Shown: piece by piece, positions 17,211 to 25,287 of the stretch
How the letters are laid out: every line of letters starts with the position of its first letter
How positions within the stretch are numbered: position 1 is the stretch's first letter
Origin: Rhodococcus sp. B7740
GTDB lineage: Bacteria; Actinomycetota; Actinomycetes; Mycobacteriales; Mycobacteriaceae
Length of the DNA: 64,000 nt
Assembly: GCF_000954115.1 (NCBI RefSeq)
Contig: NZ_CP010797.1
Span: 2,108,001-2,172,000 of the forward strand
Reading direction: 5' to 3'
Made by a program: the position numbers and the translations under genes
Notes under the pieces: generated by a model
The model's database searches: none
Told to the model about the DNA's origin: nothing
The model's input: only the letters and a program-made list of their open reading frames with translations

Positions 17211-18274
17211 ACGTCGTCCCGTGGTGGGCATGGGCGGCATTCGGTGCCGTCGTCCTCATCCTGTTGGCCATCGACCTGTTGGCGCACCGCGGTGCGCACA
17301 TCATCGGCTTCAAGGAAGCCGCATGGTGGAGCGCACTGTGGGTCGGCGTGGCGATCATCTTCGGCATCGTGGTGTTCTTCACGTTGGGAACCACGGCCGG
17401 CGTCGAGTACACGACGGCCTGGTTGCTCGAGAAGAGTCTGTCCGTCGACAACCTCTTCGTCTTCGCGCTGATCTTCGGCTACTTCAAGGTTCCCCGTGAG
17501 TACCAGCACCGGGTGCTGTTCTTCGGTGTGATCGGTGCCCTCGTCTTCCGCGCGATCTTCCTGGCCGCAGGTGTGGCCATCGTCAGCAAGTTCGCTGCCG
17601 TTCTGTTCGTCTTCGCAGCGATCCTGCTCTACAGCGCCTACAAGCTGATGAAGGACGAGGACGACTCGTACGACCCGAGTACCTCGATCGCAGTTCGCCT
17701 GCTTCGCAAGATCATTCCTGTCCGCGACGAATACGAAGGAACCAAGTTCTTCGTCAAGGAAGCCGGCAAGCGGGTGGCCACACCACTTCTCGCCGTCGTG
17801 GTGGCGATCGAAGCCGCCGACCTGGTCTTCGCCGTGGACAGCGTTCCTGCCGTCCTCGCGGTGACCGACGACCCGTTCATCGTCTACTCCTCGAACGCGT
17901 TCGCCATCCTCGGCCTCCGCGCCCTGTACTTCCTGCTCGCAGGGTTGCTCGAGAAGTTCCACTACCTGTCCAAGGGACTGGCGATCATCCTCGCCTTCAT
18001 CGGCGTCAAGCTGATCCTGCAGGCCGGACACAAGGTGATCAGCACATCGATCCCCGAGATCCCGTCTCTGGTCAGCCTGGTGGTCATCATCGTGGTCCTG
18101 GCAGGCTCGATCATCCTGAGCCTGAAGAATCCTCCCGACGAAGACACGGCAGACGCGATCGACCAGGTCGCTGCCGACAGCCCGATCGTCGATCCGACGA
18201 ACGGAACCTCCTCGGCCGGCACCTCGTCGACCGGAACGTCGGGCACGGACTCGCCGAGACTCGACAAGTCCTGA
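17207..18274 (+). CDS. terC: TerC-family integral membrane protein
   Basis: A 355-residue protein with about nine hydrophobic segments and TerC marks: TAWLLEKSLSVDNLFVFALIF (split here over two helices, about 65-85) with acidic membrane residues, and ADLVFAVDSVPAVLAV (about 205-220). TerC proteins are linked to metal (Mn) export and tellurite resistance. A serine/threonine/glycine-rich tail after residue 325 is probably cytoplasmic and disordered. GAGGTGG precedes the ATG, and the gene is coupled to the small basic protein. A perfect 15-bp terminator follows. Confidence 0.9.
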   Translation: MNVVPWWAWAAFGAVVLILLAIDLLAHRGAHIIGFKEAAWWSALWVGVAIIFGIVVFFTLGTTAGVEYTTAWLLEKSLSVDNLFVFALIFGYFKVPREYQHRVLFFGVIGALVFRAIFLAAGVAIVSKFAAVLFVFAAILLYSAYKLMKDEDDSYDPSTSIAVRLLRKIIPVRDEYEGTKFFVKEAGKRVATPLLAVVVAIEAADLVFAVDSVPAVLAVTDDPFIVYSSNAFAILGLRALYFLLAGLLEKFHYLSKGLAIILAFIGVKLILQAGHKVISTSIPEIPSLVSLVVIIVVLAGSIILSLKNPPDEDTADAIDQVAADSPIVDPTNGTSSAGTSSTGTSGTDSPRLDKS

Positions 18275-18285
18275 CCGCTCACCAC

Positions 18286-18320
18286 ACATGCCCCGCCGAA
18301 TTCGATTCGGCGGGGCATGT
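18286..18320 (+). terminator. Strong hairpin terminator after terC
   Basis: A perfect 15-bp stem (18286-18300 with 18306-18320, arm ACATGCCCCGCCGAA) has a 5-nt loop and is followed by TTGTGTT. It sits 11 nt after the terC stop, ahead of dps. Confidence 0.85.
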
Positions 18321-18353
18321 TTGTGTTCCGAGTGGACGGGGCAAACAACGCGC

Positions 18354-18902
18354 ATGGCTGAAAAGAACTCGTACACCGTTCCCGGACTCACCTCGGAAGT
18401 GGGCGCGCGCGTCGCCGCGATCCTTCAGGATCGACTGAACGCCTACAACGATCTCCATCTGACTCTCAAGCACATTCACTGGAATGTCGTCGGACCCAAC
18501 TTCATCTCGGTACACGAGATGCTCGATCCTCAGGTCGAAGCAGTTCGCGGTTTCGCGGACGACGTCGCCGAGCGCATCGCGACCCTCGGCTCCTCGGCCA
18601 AGGGCACACCGGGCACCATCGTCTCCGAGCGCAGCTGGGACGACTACTCGATCGGTCGCGCGACGGCCATCGAGCACCTCGGTGCACTCGACCTGGTGTA
18701 CACCGGGGTCATCGAGACCACTCGCAAGAACATCGAAGAGGTCGGCGAGATCGACCCGGTGACCGAGGACATGCTGATCGGTCAGAGCGCGCAGCTCGAA
18801 CTCTTCCACTGGTTCGTGCGGGCACACCTGGAGAATTCCGGTGGTCAGCTCTCCACCGCCAACGCGACCAGCGAGGTCGACGCGGCGAAGCAAGCAGGCT
18901 AG
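18354..18902 (+). CDS. dps: Dps-family DNA-protection ferritin
   Basis: A 182-residue Dps. The ferroxidase pattern is present: KHIHWNV (His40/His42) in the first helix and LDPQVEAV with Asp58 and Glu62, which sit between subunits. Dps dodecamers oxidise Fe(II) with peroxide and protect DNA in stationary phase. ATG 18354 fits the family N-terminus; upstream codons run through the terminator. The alanine/lysine C-terminal tail could bind DNA. Confidence 0.9.
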   Translation: MAEKNSYTVPGLTSEVGARVAAILQDRLNAYNDLHLTLKHIHWNVVGPNFISVHEMLDPQVEAVRGFADDVAERIATLGSSAKGTPGTIVSERSWDDYSIGRATAIEHLGALDLVYTGVIETTRKNIEEVGEIDPVTEDMLIGQSAQLELFHWFVRAHLENSGGQLSTANATSEVDAAKQAG

Positions 18903-18968
18903 ATACCGTCCATCCGAACACCGATCTCGCCGTGACCCGGCGAGGTCGGTGTTCGTCGTTTCGACGGG

Positions 18969-19430
18969 TCAGTCGGTCGGCCTGGCCTCGTGCCCGCTGC
19001 GGCCTTGGGTTCGACGCTTCTCCTTCATCTCGGCCTCGAAGACGTGGCGACGCCCGTCCATCAACTCGTTTCGCACCGCACGATCGTGTTCGCGCAACGG
19101 GCCCCAATATCCGTCGTCGAATTCTTCGACGAGCTGAAAGGTCCACCGCCCCGGTGCGATGTTACGACCGACCATGTCCGTGTCGATCCGCTCGGATGCA
19201 GTGGTGTGGCCTGCATCGGCAAGTGCATCGACCGCGTCGCCGAGCAGCAGATCCGCGTGCCCCATCAGCTGGTGAAACGAGTAGAGATGCCCACGAGCGC
19301 GCTCGACACATTCGAGGGCCTCGGAGAGCTTTCCCACCGCGGCCACTGTCGCGTCGTCCACGCCGCTCGGGCGCTGGTGTTCGGGCGAGGGCGTCTCGGA
19401 GGCCGACTCGGCGTCGTTGTGTTGATCCAT
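18969..19430 (-). CDS. Conserved hypothetical protein
   Basis: A 153-residue soluble, acidic protein with no recognised catalytic motif. The middle (about 28-75) is helical and alanine/leucine-rich (VGKLSEALECVERARGHL), resembling a small ferritin- or phosphotransfer-like bundle. The section RWTFQLVEEFDDGYWGPLRE looks conserved. ATG 19430 is the natural start. It is convergent with dps and divergent from csbD. Actinobacteria have comparable uncharacterised proteins near stress genes; I cannot give a function. Confidence 0.65.
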   Translation of the reverse strand: MDQHNDAESASETPSPEHQRPSGVDDATVAAVGKLSEALECVERARGHLYSFHQLMGHADLLLGDAVDALADAGHTTASERIDTDMVGRNIAPGRWTFQLVEEFDDGYWGPLREHDRAVRNELMDGRRHVFEAEMKEKRRTQGRSGHEARPTD

Positions 19431-19550
19431 GGAGCGCGCTTACCCGAATCGGCCCGGCACAACCCGGACGCGCTGTGCATGATTACCGACTCCGATCGCG
19501 GGTATAGCTCTCACCGAACGGACGAAGACAATCGATTTCGAGGAGTTCTC

Positions 19551-19748
19551 ATGGCTGATTTCATCGACAAGGCAAAGCACAAGGCAGAAGAGCTCGTGGG
19601 CGAAGCCAAGGAAAAGATCGGCCACAAGACCGACAACGACGATCTTGCTGCCGAAGGCGCAAAGGATCAGGCGTCGGGCAAGACCAAGCAGGTCGGCGAC
19701 GACGTCTCGGACGCTGCAGGCAACATCAAGGACAAGTTCACGAACTGA
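19551..19748 (+). CDS. CsbD-family stress protein
   Basis: A 65-residue hydrophilic protein rich in Lys, Asp, Glu and Ala, with the CsbD repeat pattern KAEELVGEAKEKIG and a second copy around DQASGKTKQ. The family is induced under general stress (sigma-B in Bacillus), and its function is unknown. AGGAG lies 6 nt before ATG 19551. GGGTAT at 19500-19505 could be a SigB/SigF-type -10, but no GTTT -35 is visible. A second csbD gene is at 57260. Confidence 0.88.
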   Translation: MADFIDKAKHKAEELVGEAKEKIGHKTDNDDLAAEGAKDQASGKTKQVGDDVSDAAGNIKDKFTN

Positions 19749-19768
19749 TCGTCTCCATCGGTCGTATC

Positions 19769-19812
19769 GAAACCCCGCACCCAGGCCTCGGCCGTCGCAG
19801 GTGCGGGGTTTC
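19769..19812. terminator. Bidirectional terminator between csbD and the EAL gene
   Basis: Perfect 12-bp arms GAAACCCCGCAC (19769-19780) and GTGCGGGGTTTC (19801-19812) enclose a 20-nt loop. The A and T at the stem base give a T-run in either direction. It serves the convergent csbD and EAL genes. Confidence 0.8.
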
Positions 19813-19830
19813 CTCGTTGCAGGCCACCGA

Positions 19831-20559
19831 TCAGATCGGCGGATTCGGCAACGGCAATGGACGGCCGAACAACCAACCCTGACCGAGGGTTGCTCCCAGA
19901 GACTTGGCACGACGCAGATGCCTGTGGGTTTCGATTCCTTCGGCCAGTAGGACTGCATCGCTCGTGCGGACGTACGCGCGCACCTGCCGCACCGCGGCAC
20001 GCGACCGATACGGAGATCGGATGATCGACGCGTCGAGTTTGACGATGTCCGGCGCGACGGCGGCCAGCAGTTCCAACGTCGCGGGCGTGGCACCCACGTC
20101 GTCCATGGCCACCGACATGCCGCGAGCGCGGGCTCCTCGAACCAGGGCCATCAGCAACGGGACGTTTCGGTCGAGGTCTCGCTCGGTGATCTCGAGTACG
20201 ACGTCGAGATCGTCACCGATCGCATCGAGGTGGGTGGCGACGTCACGTTCGTCGGCGAAACAACCCGGCTCGATGTTGAGAAAGAAGCGCACCCGACGCG
20301 AATACGCGCACTCGCGTGCTGCCCGCAACGCGGCGGCGCGACACGCCACATCGACGCGACCCACCATCCCACGCTCTCGGGCCAGCGCGAAGACGTCTTC
20401 GGGAACGGCCAGGCTCGGAGACGGCCACCTGGCCAGGGCCTCGTATCCCACGACGGTACCGGTGGCGAGTTCGACGACGGGCTGAAACAGAGCAGCGACG
20501 GACTCCACCGAATCGAGCGCCGCCGATGCTGCCAGCACCGCGCCGTCCGGCGCAGTCAC
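19831..20559 (-). CDS. Stand-alone EAL-domain protein (probable c-di-GMP phosphodiesterase)
   Basis: A 242-residue protein that is nearly all EAL domain. Metal and catalytic positions are present: YEALARW (Glu40), FLNIEP, LEITE, the DD pair in MDDVGA, VKLD lysine, AEGIET and GQGWLFGRPLP. Loop 6 is altered (DDVGAT rather than DDFGTG), which may affect dimer-dependent activity. No GGDEF or sensor domain is attached. Its GTG overlaps the stop of the upstream regulator (GTGA at 20556-20559), so a transcription factor and a phosphodiesterase are co-translated. Confidence 0.85.
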   Translation of the reverse strand: MTAPDGAVLAASAALDSVESVAALFQPVVELATGTVVGYEALARWPSPSLAVPEDVFALARERGMVGRVDVACRAAALRAARECAYSRRVRFFLNIEPGCFADERDVATHLDAIGDDLDVVLEITERDLDRNVPLLMALVRGARARGMSVAMDDVGATPATLELLAAVAPDIVKLDASIIRSPYRSRAAVRQVRAYVRTSDAVLLAEGIETHRHLRRAKSLGATLGQGWLFGRPLPLPNPPI

Positions 20560-21824
20560 AGTGATCGCTCGTCCACCGGAACGCGGCGGGCCTCGAGGCG
20601 GTCGGCGATCAGCGCGGCATGCAGTCTTCGCAGTCCGGACGGCTTCATCGGATCGAGCCCGGTGAGCTGCTCCACCCTCTTCAAGCGGTAGTCGACGGTG
20701 TTGGGATGGACCGTCAGCCAGGTGGCCGTCTTCTTTCGGTTGGAGTCCGAGTCGACGAACGCTTGCAGCGTCGGCAACAGATCGACGGAATCGCGCAGCG
20801 GATCGATCAGTGTCACGAGATGTTTGCGACCCAGGCCCGGCCTGCTCACCTGGTACTCGAACACGAGATCCGACATCCGGTACGTCCCGGGTGCGTATCC
20901 GAGTCGACGCACCAGACCGAGCAGTTCGTACAGGTGGGGCGCGGTCGTGGCGATGTCGTCGACCGCGGCCGACCCGGTCGTCGCGGTCATCACCACCTGA
21001 CCCGCGTCGGCGAGACGATCGACGAGTTCGCCGATGTCGACACCGGGAACATCGGGCAGCAGGACGGTTCCGCCGGTGGGGCTGATCGAGGCGATGGGCA
21101 GGTACTCCGCGTCGAACGTCGCCAGCGCCGAGTGCATTCTTCGCAGCTTTCGAGCCGCCGTCATCGCCGCGTCGATCCGTCGGCCACCCTCTTCGGCGTG
21201 CGCCGGAATGTGCAGGGCGACAACGTGATAATCCTCGGCAAGCAGCGTACCCATCCGGTCGGCGATCTTACGAGCCGTGCCGTCGCCGGTCAGCAGCGCG
21301 TCGAGCAGTTCCACGTCGTGACGGGGACCGTTCTGGGTCAGCGTCCGAAATTCGACCAGGTAGGCGTCGGACACCGCCGCGGTGACGACGTCCAACAGTT
21401 CCATGACCAGGACGGTTCCCTCGACCAGCCGATCGCCCGCGTCCTCGTCGACCGAACGGGACGCCTGTCGCACCGCGAGTGCGCAGCCCTCGTTGATGGC
21501 ATGTTGGATCCGGCCGAGCGGTACACCGTCTCGGGCCCATCGGGTTGCCGCGTCGCGAAAGACGTCCATGGCACCGGGTATCGGTAGCCGACCGGATTCG
21601 AGGACACCGGTCGCCAGTTCGCAGCAGGTCGTCGTCATGTCGTCGAGCTCACCGCGGGCACACTCGCGCGGTGGTGGTGTGTCCTCGGGTTCACCGAAGT
21701 ACTGATCCAACATGCGCGCGGCTGTCTCTCTCGGCGTCCGCAGACGGTCGGAGGCCCGCCGCCCGCTGACGTACGCCTCTTGCGACACGTGCACGCTCTC
21801 TGCTGCCGTCACCGAAGACCCCAC
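20556..21824 (-). CDS. CdaR/PucR-type transcriptional regulator
   Basis: A 422-residue regulator. The N-terminal half is helical and resembles the ligand-sensing part of actinobacterial CdaR/RsbR-like regulators; the C-terminus has an HTH_30 with KKTATWLTVHPNTVDYRLKRV (the first part about 365-380). Start is either GTG 21824 or GTG 21812; a G-rich stretch (GAGGGGTGGGG) suits the second. It is the third regulator with this HTH in the window and is translationally coupled to an EAL phosphodiesterase. Target genes are unknown. Confidence 0.8.
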   Translation of the reverse strand: MGSSVTAAESVHVSQEAYVSGRRASDRLRTPRETAARMLDQYFGEPEDTPPPRECARGELDDMTTTCCELATGVLESGRLPIPGAMDVFRDAATRWARDGVPLGRIQHAINEGCALAVRQASRSVDEDAGDRLVEGTVLVMELLDVVTAAVSDAYLVEFRTLTQNGPRHDVELLDALLTGDGTARKIADRMGTLLAEDYHVVALHIPAHAEEGGRRIDAAMTAARKLRRMHSALATFDAEYLPIASISPTGGTVLLPDVPGVDIGELVDRLADAGQVVMTATTGSAAVDDIATTAPHLYELLGLVRRLGYAPGTYRMSDLVFEYQVSRPGLGRKHLVTLIDPLRDSVDLLPTLQAFVDSDSNRKKTATWLTVHPNTVDYRLKRVEQLTGLDPMKPSGLRRLHAALIADRLEARRVPVDERSL

Positions 21825-22160
21825 CCCTCGAAACTCGACACCCTCTTCGGGTTCGCTTCACCGTCCGACCGGCTCCCTGACGGATCGCTCGGTCTCACCG
21901 TCGCGCGTGCAGCCACATCCAGCGAGACCGGGCGGCAGACACACGAACAGTAGAACAAAAATCAAACCTGTGGATTGTTTTACCGAATATATCCGGCAGT
22001 CCATCCAGATTCGTCCCCCGGAGCTCAATTGTGACGATTTCTCACAGATGACGCGTCGGTTGCGGCCAGATTCCAAACGCCCGGCAGGAGGGCGCATACG
22101 ACCCGAATCCGCACCTACTGTTCCGCCTTGTCCATCAACCCTCGTCGAAAGTCAGGCTCC
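21825..22160. other. 336-nt intergenic region upstream of regulator and lipase
   Basis: This divergent gap contains an unusually AT-rich patch (about 21950-22000, including TTTTACCGAATATATCC) that could house promoters for both directions. TGTGA and TCACA half-sites at 22030-22046 are 7 nt apart, one more than the Crp/GlxR consensus, so I do not call them a site. I see no gene in it. Confidence 0.5.
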
Positions 22161-23357
22161 ATGACCACTTCTCGGTCCACCCTCCGCGCAACGCGGAAGG
22201 CAGCGACGGTGCGCGCTGCGATGATCGCGGCAATGGCGTGCTCACTCACCCTCGGTGCCGGTGTCGCAGCACAGGCACAGCCCGCGCCCGCACCTGCCCC
22301 GCCTGCCCCGCCTGCCACCGTGCAGGGTGCCACTGTCGTTCCACCCGGCCCGACCGAGGCATCACCGAAGGCAGCCGACCAGGGTATCGCCCAGCCGAAC
22401 ATCCAATCGGCCGCTCCCGCGACCGTCACCTACGACCCACGGACCGAGACCACGGGTTACGGACCGGAACAGAAGAACTTCCTGGCCGGATTCCTCTACA
22501 GCATCGTCAATCCCAATGTCGCACCTCAGGGTGCCAACGACTGGAACTGCAAGCCGTCGGCGGCGCATCCGCGTCCGGTGGTGCTGCTGCACGGCACCTG
22601 GGAGAACGCCTACAACAACTTCGCGCGGATGTCGCCTGCGCTCAAGAAGGAGGGCTACTGCATCTTCGCGCTGAACTACGGTGACAGCGACCCGAGCATC
22701 GTCGGCAACCTCCCGTCACTGCGCGGTACCGCATCCGTTGCATCCAGCGCGAAGGAGATCGCCACGTACATCGACGCCGTGCGTACCGCGACCGGTTCTG
22801 CGCAGGTCGATATCGTCGGCCATTCCCAGGGCGGACTCGTCACCCGCCAGTACCTTCGCTTCGAGGGTGGTGCCAACCCCGCCGATCCGACCAAGAACAA
22901 GGTGAACACCGTCGTGAGCGTCGCCGGGTCCAACCACGGCACCACTCTCGTCGGAATCGGCACGCTCGGTCGCACGATCAACAACCTGGGTCTGAACGTG
23001 CTCGGCGTCGTCGGTGCCATCGCCGGACCCGCCGCCTCGGACCAGGTCATCGATTCCGCTCTGGTCAAGGGATTGGCAGTGGGCGGCGACACCGACCCCG
23101 GCATCAAGTACACCGTGATCGGTACCAAGTACGACGAGGTGGTGACCCCCTACAAGACGACGTTCCTCACCGCGGGTCCCGGTGCCACGGTCAACAACGT
23201 CACGTTGCAGGACGGCTGCGGCATCGATCTGTCCGATCACCTGTCGATCTCGGTCTCGCCTCGAGCGATCGGCATCGTGAAGAACGCACTGGATCCGAAG
23301 GGCTTCCCCACGAAGTCGATCCCGTGTGCCTTCAACTCACCTATCACCGGCGGCTAG
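22161..23357 (+). CDS. Secreted lipase/esterase (triacylglycerol lipase class 2)
   Basis: A 398-residue alpha/beta hydrolase with a signal peptide: basic residues to about 19, a hydrophobic stretch, and AAQAQ near 36-40. A proline/alanine-rich linker (40-60) follows. The oxyanion HG lies at 144-145 and the nucleophile elbow GHSQGG has Ser222. An Asp in GTKYDEVV and His in LSDHLS probably finish the triad. Several cysteines (130, 167 and near 353/389) could form disulphides, as in extracellular lipases. It should act outside the membrane on lipid esters. A 16-bp terminator follows. Confidence 0.87.
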   Translation: MTTSRSTLRATRKAATVRAAMIAAMACSLTLGAGVAAQAQPAPAPAPPAPPATVQGATVVPPGPTEASPKAADQGIAQPNIQSAAPATVTYDPRTETTGYGPEQKNFLAGFLYSIVNPNVAPQGANDWNCKPSAAHPRPVVLLHGTWENAYNNFARMSPALKKEGYCIFALNYGDSDPSIVGNLPSLRGTASVASSAKEIATYIDAVRTATGSAQVDIVGHSQGGLVTRQYLRFEGGANPADPTKNKVNTVVSVAGSNHGTTLVGIGTLGRTINNLGLNVLGVVGAIAGPAASDQVIDSALVKGLAVGGDTDPGIKYTVIGTKYDEVVTPYKTTFLTAGPGATVNNVTLQDGCGIDLSDHLSISVSPRAIGIVKNALDPKGFPTKSIPCAFNSPITGG

Positions 23358-23366
23358 CCATACATG

Positions 23367-23404
23367 AGTGAGGGCGATCGGGCACCGACCCGATCGCCCT
23401 CACT
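23367..23404. terminator. Perfect 16-bp bidirectional terminator
   Basis: Arms 23367-23382 (AGTGAGGGCGATCGGG) and 23389-23404 pair perfectly around a 6-nt loop. The right arm covers the stop codon of the convergent luciferase-like gene, so the hairpin ends both transcripts. Confidence 0.85.
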
Positions 23405-24422
23405 GCTGTGCAGGTGCCCATCCGAGTGCGGGCCCGAGCGTGTGTGCCATGTCGGTCAGAATCTGCACGTAGTCCTCGTGGTCGAAGCTGAACGGCAGTG
23501 CGAACGCCACCTCGTCCACCTCACGAAAAGACTTGTTGGCGTACAACTTCTCGGCGATCACGTCCGAAGTCCCGACGAGGTCGGGCGCGAACATCATCCG
23601 AGCCGGACCCTGTGGCTCGAGCGTGCGTGCCGATCGCTCACGCGCGTACTCCTCGTACTTGGCCGTCTGCGACGGGCTCGCACTGTCGGTCGGGATCACC
23701 ACCAACCCTTGCGAGACCCTCGCATCGTTCCCGGCCGGGTGAAACCGACGAAAGCGCCGGATGTGGGAGAGCTGGATGTCGTCGAAATCGGTCGACTCCT
23801 CGGCGCGCACCACGCTGCTGACCAGAAGATTCATCTCGTTCTCACCGGCCCACTGCGCCGACCGCAGGCTCGCTCCCCCGTACCACATCCGACCACGCAG
23901 ACCGGGTGAATGCGGCTGCACGCGAGCGGAATACGACTCGATGCCCTCGGTCCCCGACCACGTCGACGCCGGCTCCCCGGCGACGAACCCGAGCAGCCTC
24001 GAGACCCGTTCGTACCCGAAATCCTCGGTATCCGCGGTGTCGGGATAGAGCGAATGCTTGACCCGGTCGAACTGCATCGGTTGTCCCACACTGACTCCGG
24101 GATTGATCCGCCCACCGGATAACACGTCGACCGTCGCCAGGTCCTCTGCCAGTCGCAGTGGGTTCTCCCAACCCAGTGGCGTCACTGCTGTACCGAGCGC
24201 TATCCGGTGGGTCCGCTGCGACGCCGCAGCCATGACTGCGATGGGCGACGATATTCCGAACTGCAGGTGGCGGTGCCGAAGCCATGCACTGTCGAAGCCG
24301 AGCTGCTCGCCGAGTTCGATGATGTTCAGCGTCGATTCGTGGCCGCGTGCTGGATCGGACTCGTCGAAGAGCCCGATCGTGAGAAATCCGAGCGACAGCA
24401 ACGGGTGAGAAGGCGTAGGCAC
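23400..24422 (-). CDS. Luciferase-like (LLM-class) flavin-dependent oxidoreductase
   Basis: A 340-residue bacterial luciferase-like TIM barrel. SIdentifying segments are GFDSAWLRHRH (about 42-52), ALGTAVTPLGWENPLRLAEDLATVD (family block near 75-100, shown split) and LSGGRINPGVSVG. It would use FMNH2 or F420H2 with O2 or another acceptor; the substrate is unknown. GTG 24422 has GGAG 7 nt upstream. It follows the glycosyltransferase operon by 34 nt on the same strand, so it may be its last gene. A paralogue lies at 55234. Confidence 0.85.
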   Translation of the reverse strand: MPTPSHPLLSLGFLTIGLFDESDPARGHESTLNIIELGEQLGFDSAWLRHRHLQFGISSPIAVMAAASQRTHRIALGTAVTPLGWENPLRLAEDLATVDVLSGGRINPGVSVGQPMQFDRVKHSLYPDTADTEDFGYERVSRLLGFVAGEPASTWSGTEGIESYSARVQPHSPGLRGRMWYGGASLRSAQWAGENEMNLLVSSVVRAEESTDFDDIQLSHIRRFRRFHPAGNDARVSQGLVVIPTDSASPSQTAKYEEYARERSARTLEPQGPARMMFAPDLVGTSDVIAEKLYANKSFREVDEVAFALPFSFDHEDYVQILTDMAHTLGPALGWAPAQQ

Positions 24423-24433
24423 GTCCAGACTCC

Positions 24434-24445
24434 ATTCGGCCGAAT
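24434..24445. promoter_or_regulatory. 12-bp perfect palindrome before the luciferase-like gene
   Basis: ATTCGGCCGAAT lies between the glycosyltransferase stop (24457) and the GTG of the oxidoreductase. It could be an operator that lets the oxidoreductase be controlled apart from the operon, or part of an RNA hairpin. Weak evidence. Confidence 0.25.
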
Positions 24446-24456
24446 TTGGACCCAGC

Positions 24457-25287
24457 CTAAACGAATCGGTCGGCCGTGCGGCGAATCCGGGAGCCGTCGA
24501 ACTCGACGAGGCCGCGTGCGGCGAAGGCGTCGAGCCAGCCGATCATCGGCCACCGACCCCATCGATCGAAGAACGTGCGCGCGTTGGTGACGATGTCGTC
24601 GAGATGTTCCACCGGAGGATCGGAGACCGGATGGAACTGGTGGTAGGCGTGCGCCCCGCCGACCCACCGCAACCCGATGCCCGACGCCTCCGCGGTCGCT
24701 GCGAAATCGGTGTCCTCACCGCCGTAGCCGGTGTAGTCCTCGCAGAAGCCGCCGAGTTCGGCCCAGGTCGCCGCCCCGACCGCGAAGGACAGTGACCAGA
24801 ACAGGTCGAAGTTGTCTCCGTGCTCGACGGTGTCGACCGGTGGGTTCGGCCGCGCCGGATGCGGCGCGGTCAGAGAGTTCAGGACCTCACCCTCGGCACC
24901 GATGTCCTTCTCTTTCAGGTAGGTCACCGGACCACAGAGCAGCGATCGCTCGTTGCCGGGCAGTGTTGCCGCACGCCGGTATCGCTCGATCGTCTCCGGA
25001 CCGGGGATGCAGTCCACGTCCAGGAACACCAGCAACTCCGCGCCGCGATCGATTGCCGCGGCCGCACCCAGATTGCGAGCACCCGCCAGCGGCAGCGGAT
25101 GCTGCGCAGGCATCTCGAGATAGATGGCGGGCGAACCGGTTCGGTCGAGCAGGTCGGCAATCATGTTGTCGCCCATGGACACGACGACGTGCTCGACCTG
25201 CTCTGCTGTCGATGTACCCAGACCACGCATCTGCGCGGCCAAGTGCTCGTGTCGTCCGGACACCACGGTGACGACGACGGTCTTCAC
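24457..25287 (-). CDS. Family 2 glycosyltransferase (GT-A fold)
   Basis: A 276-residue GT2. The nucleotide-sugar metal site is FLDVD (Asp90, Asp92). GYGGEDTDF (Glu191-Asp192) is the acceptor/catalytic acidic motif found in GT2 enzymes with a galactosyltransferase-like C-terminal part. No membrane segment, so it is cytosolic. The GTG start overlaps the stop of the preceding GT gene (GTGA at 25284-25287). It is the fourth gene of the minus-strand glycosyltransferase operon. Donor and acceptor are not predictable. Confidence 0.85.
   Translation of the reverse strand: MKTVVVTVVSGRHEHLAAQMRGLGTSTAEQVEHVVVSMGDNMIADLLDRTGSPAIYLEMPAQHPLPLAGARNLGAAAAIDRGAELLVFLDVDCIPGPETIERYRRAATLPGNERSLLCGPVTYLKEKDIGAEGEVLNSLTAPHPARPNPPVDTVEHGDNFDLFWSLSFAVGAATWAELGGFCEDYTGYGGEDTDFAATAEASGIGLRWVGGAHAYHQFHPVSDPPVEHLDDIVTNARTFFDRWGRWPMIGWLDAFAARGLVEFDGSRIRRTADRFV

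Noticed and set aside
17153..18391. Minus-strand 412-codon frame over terC
   Set aside because: It is a shadow of terC with highly charged, motif-free translation and crosses the terminator.
19500..19505. SigB-type -10 GGGTAT upstream of the first csbD
   Set aside because: No GTTT-like -35 lies 14-18 bp upstream, so the promoter call is not supported.
22030..22046. Crp-type box TGTGA/TCACA upstream of the lipase
   Set aside because: The half-sites are 7 nt apart, one more than the consensus spacing, so it is probably chance.
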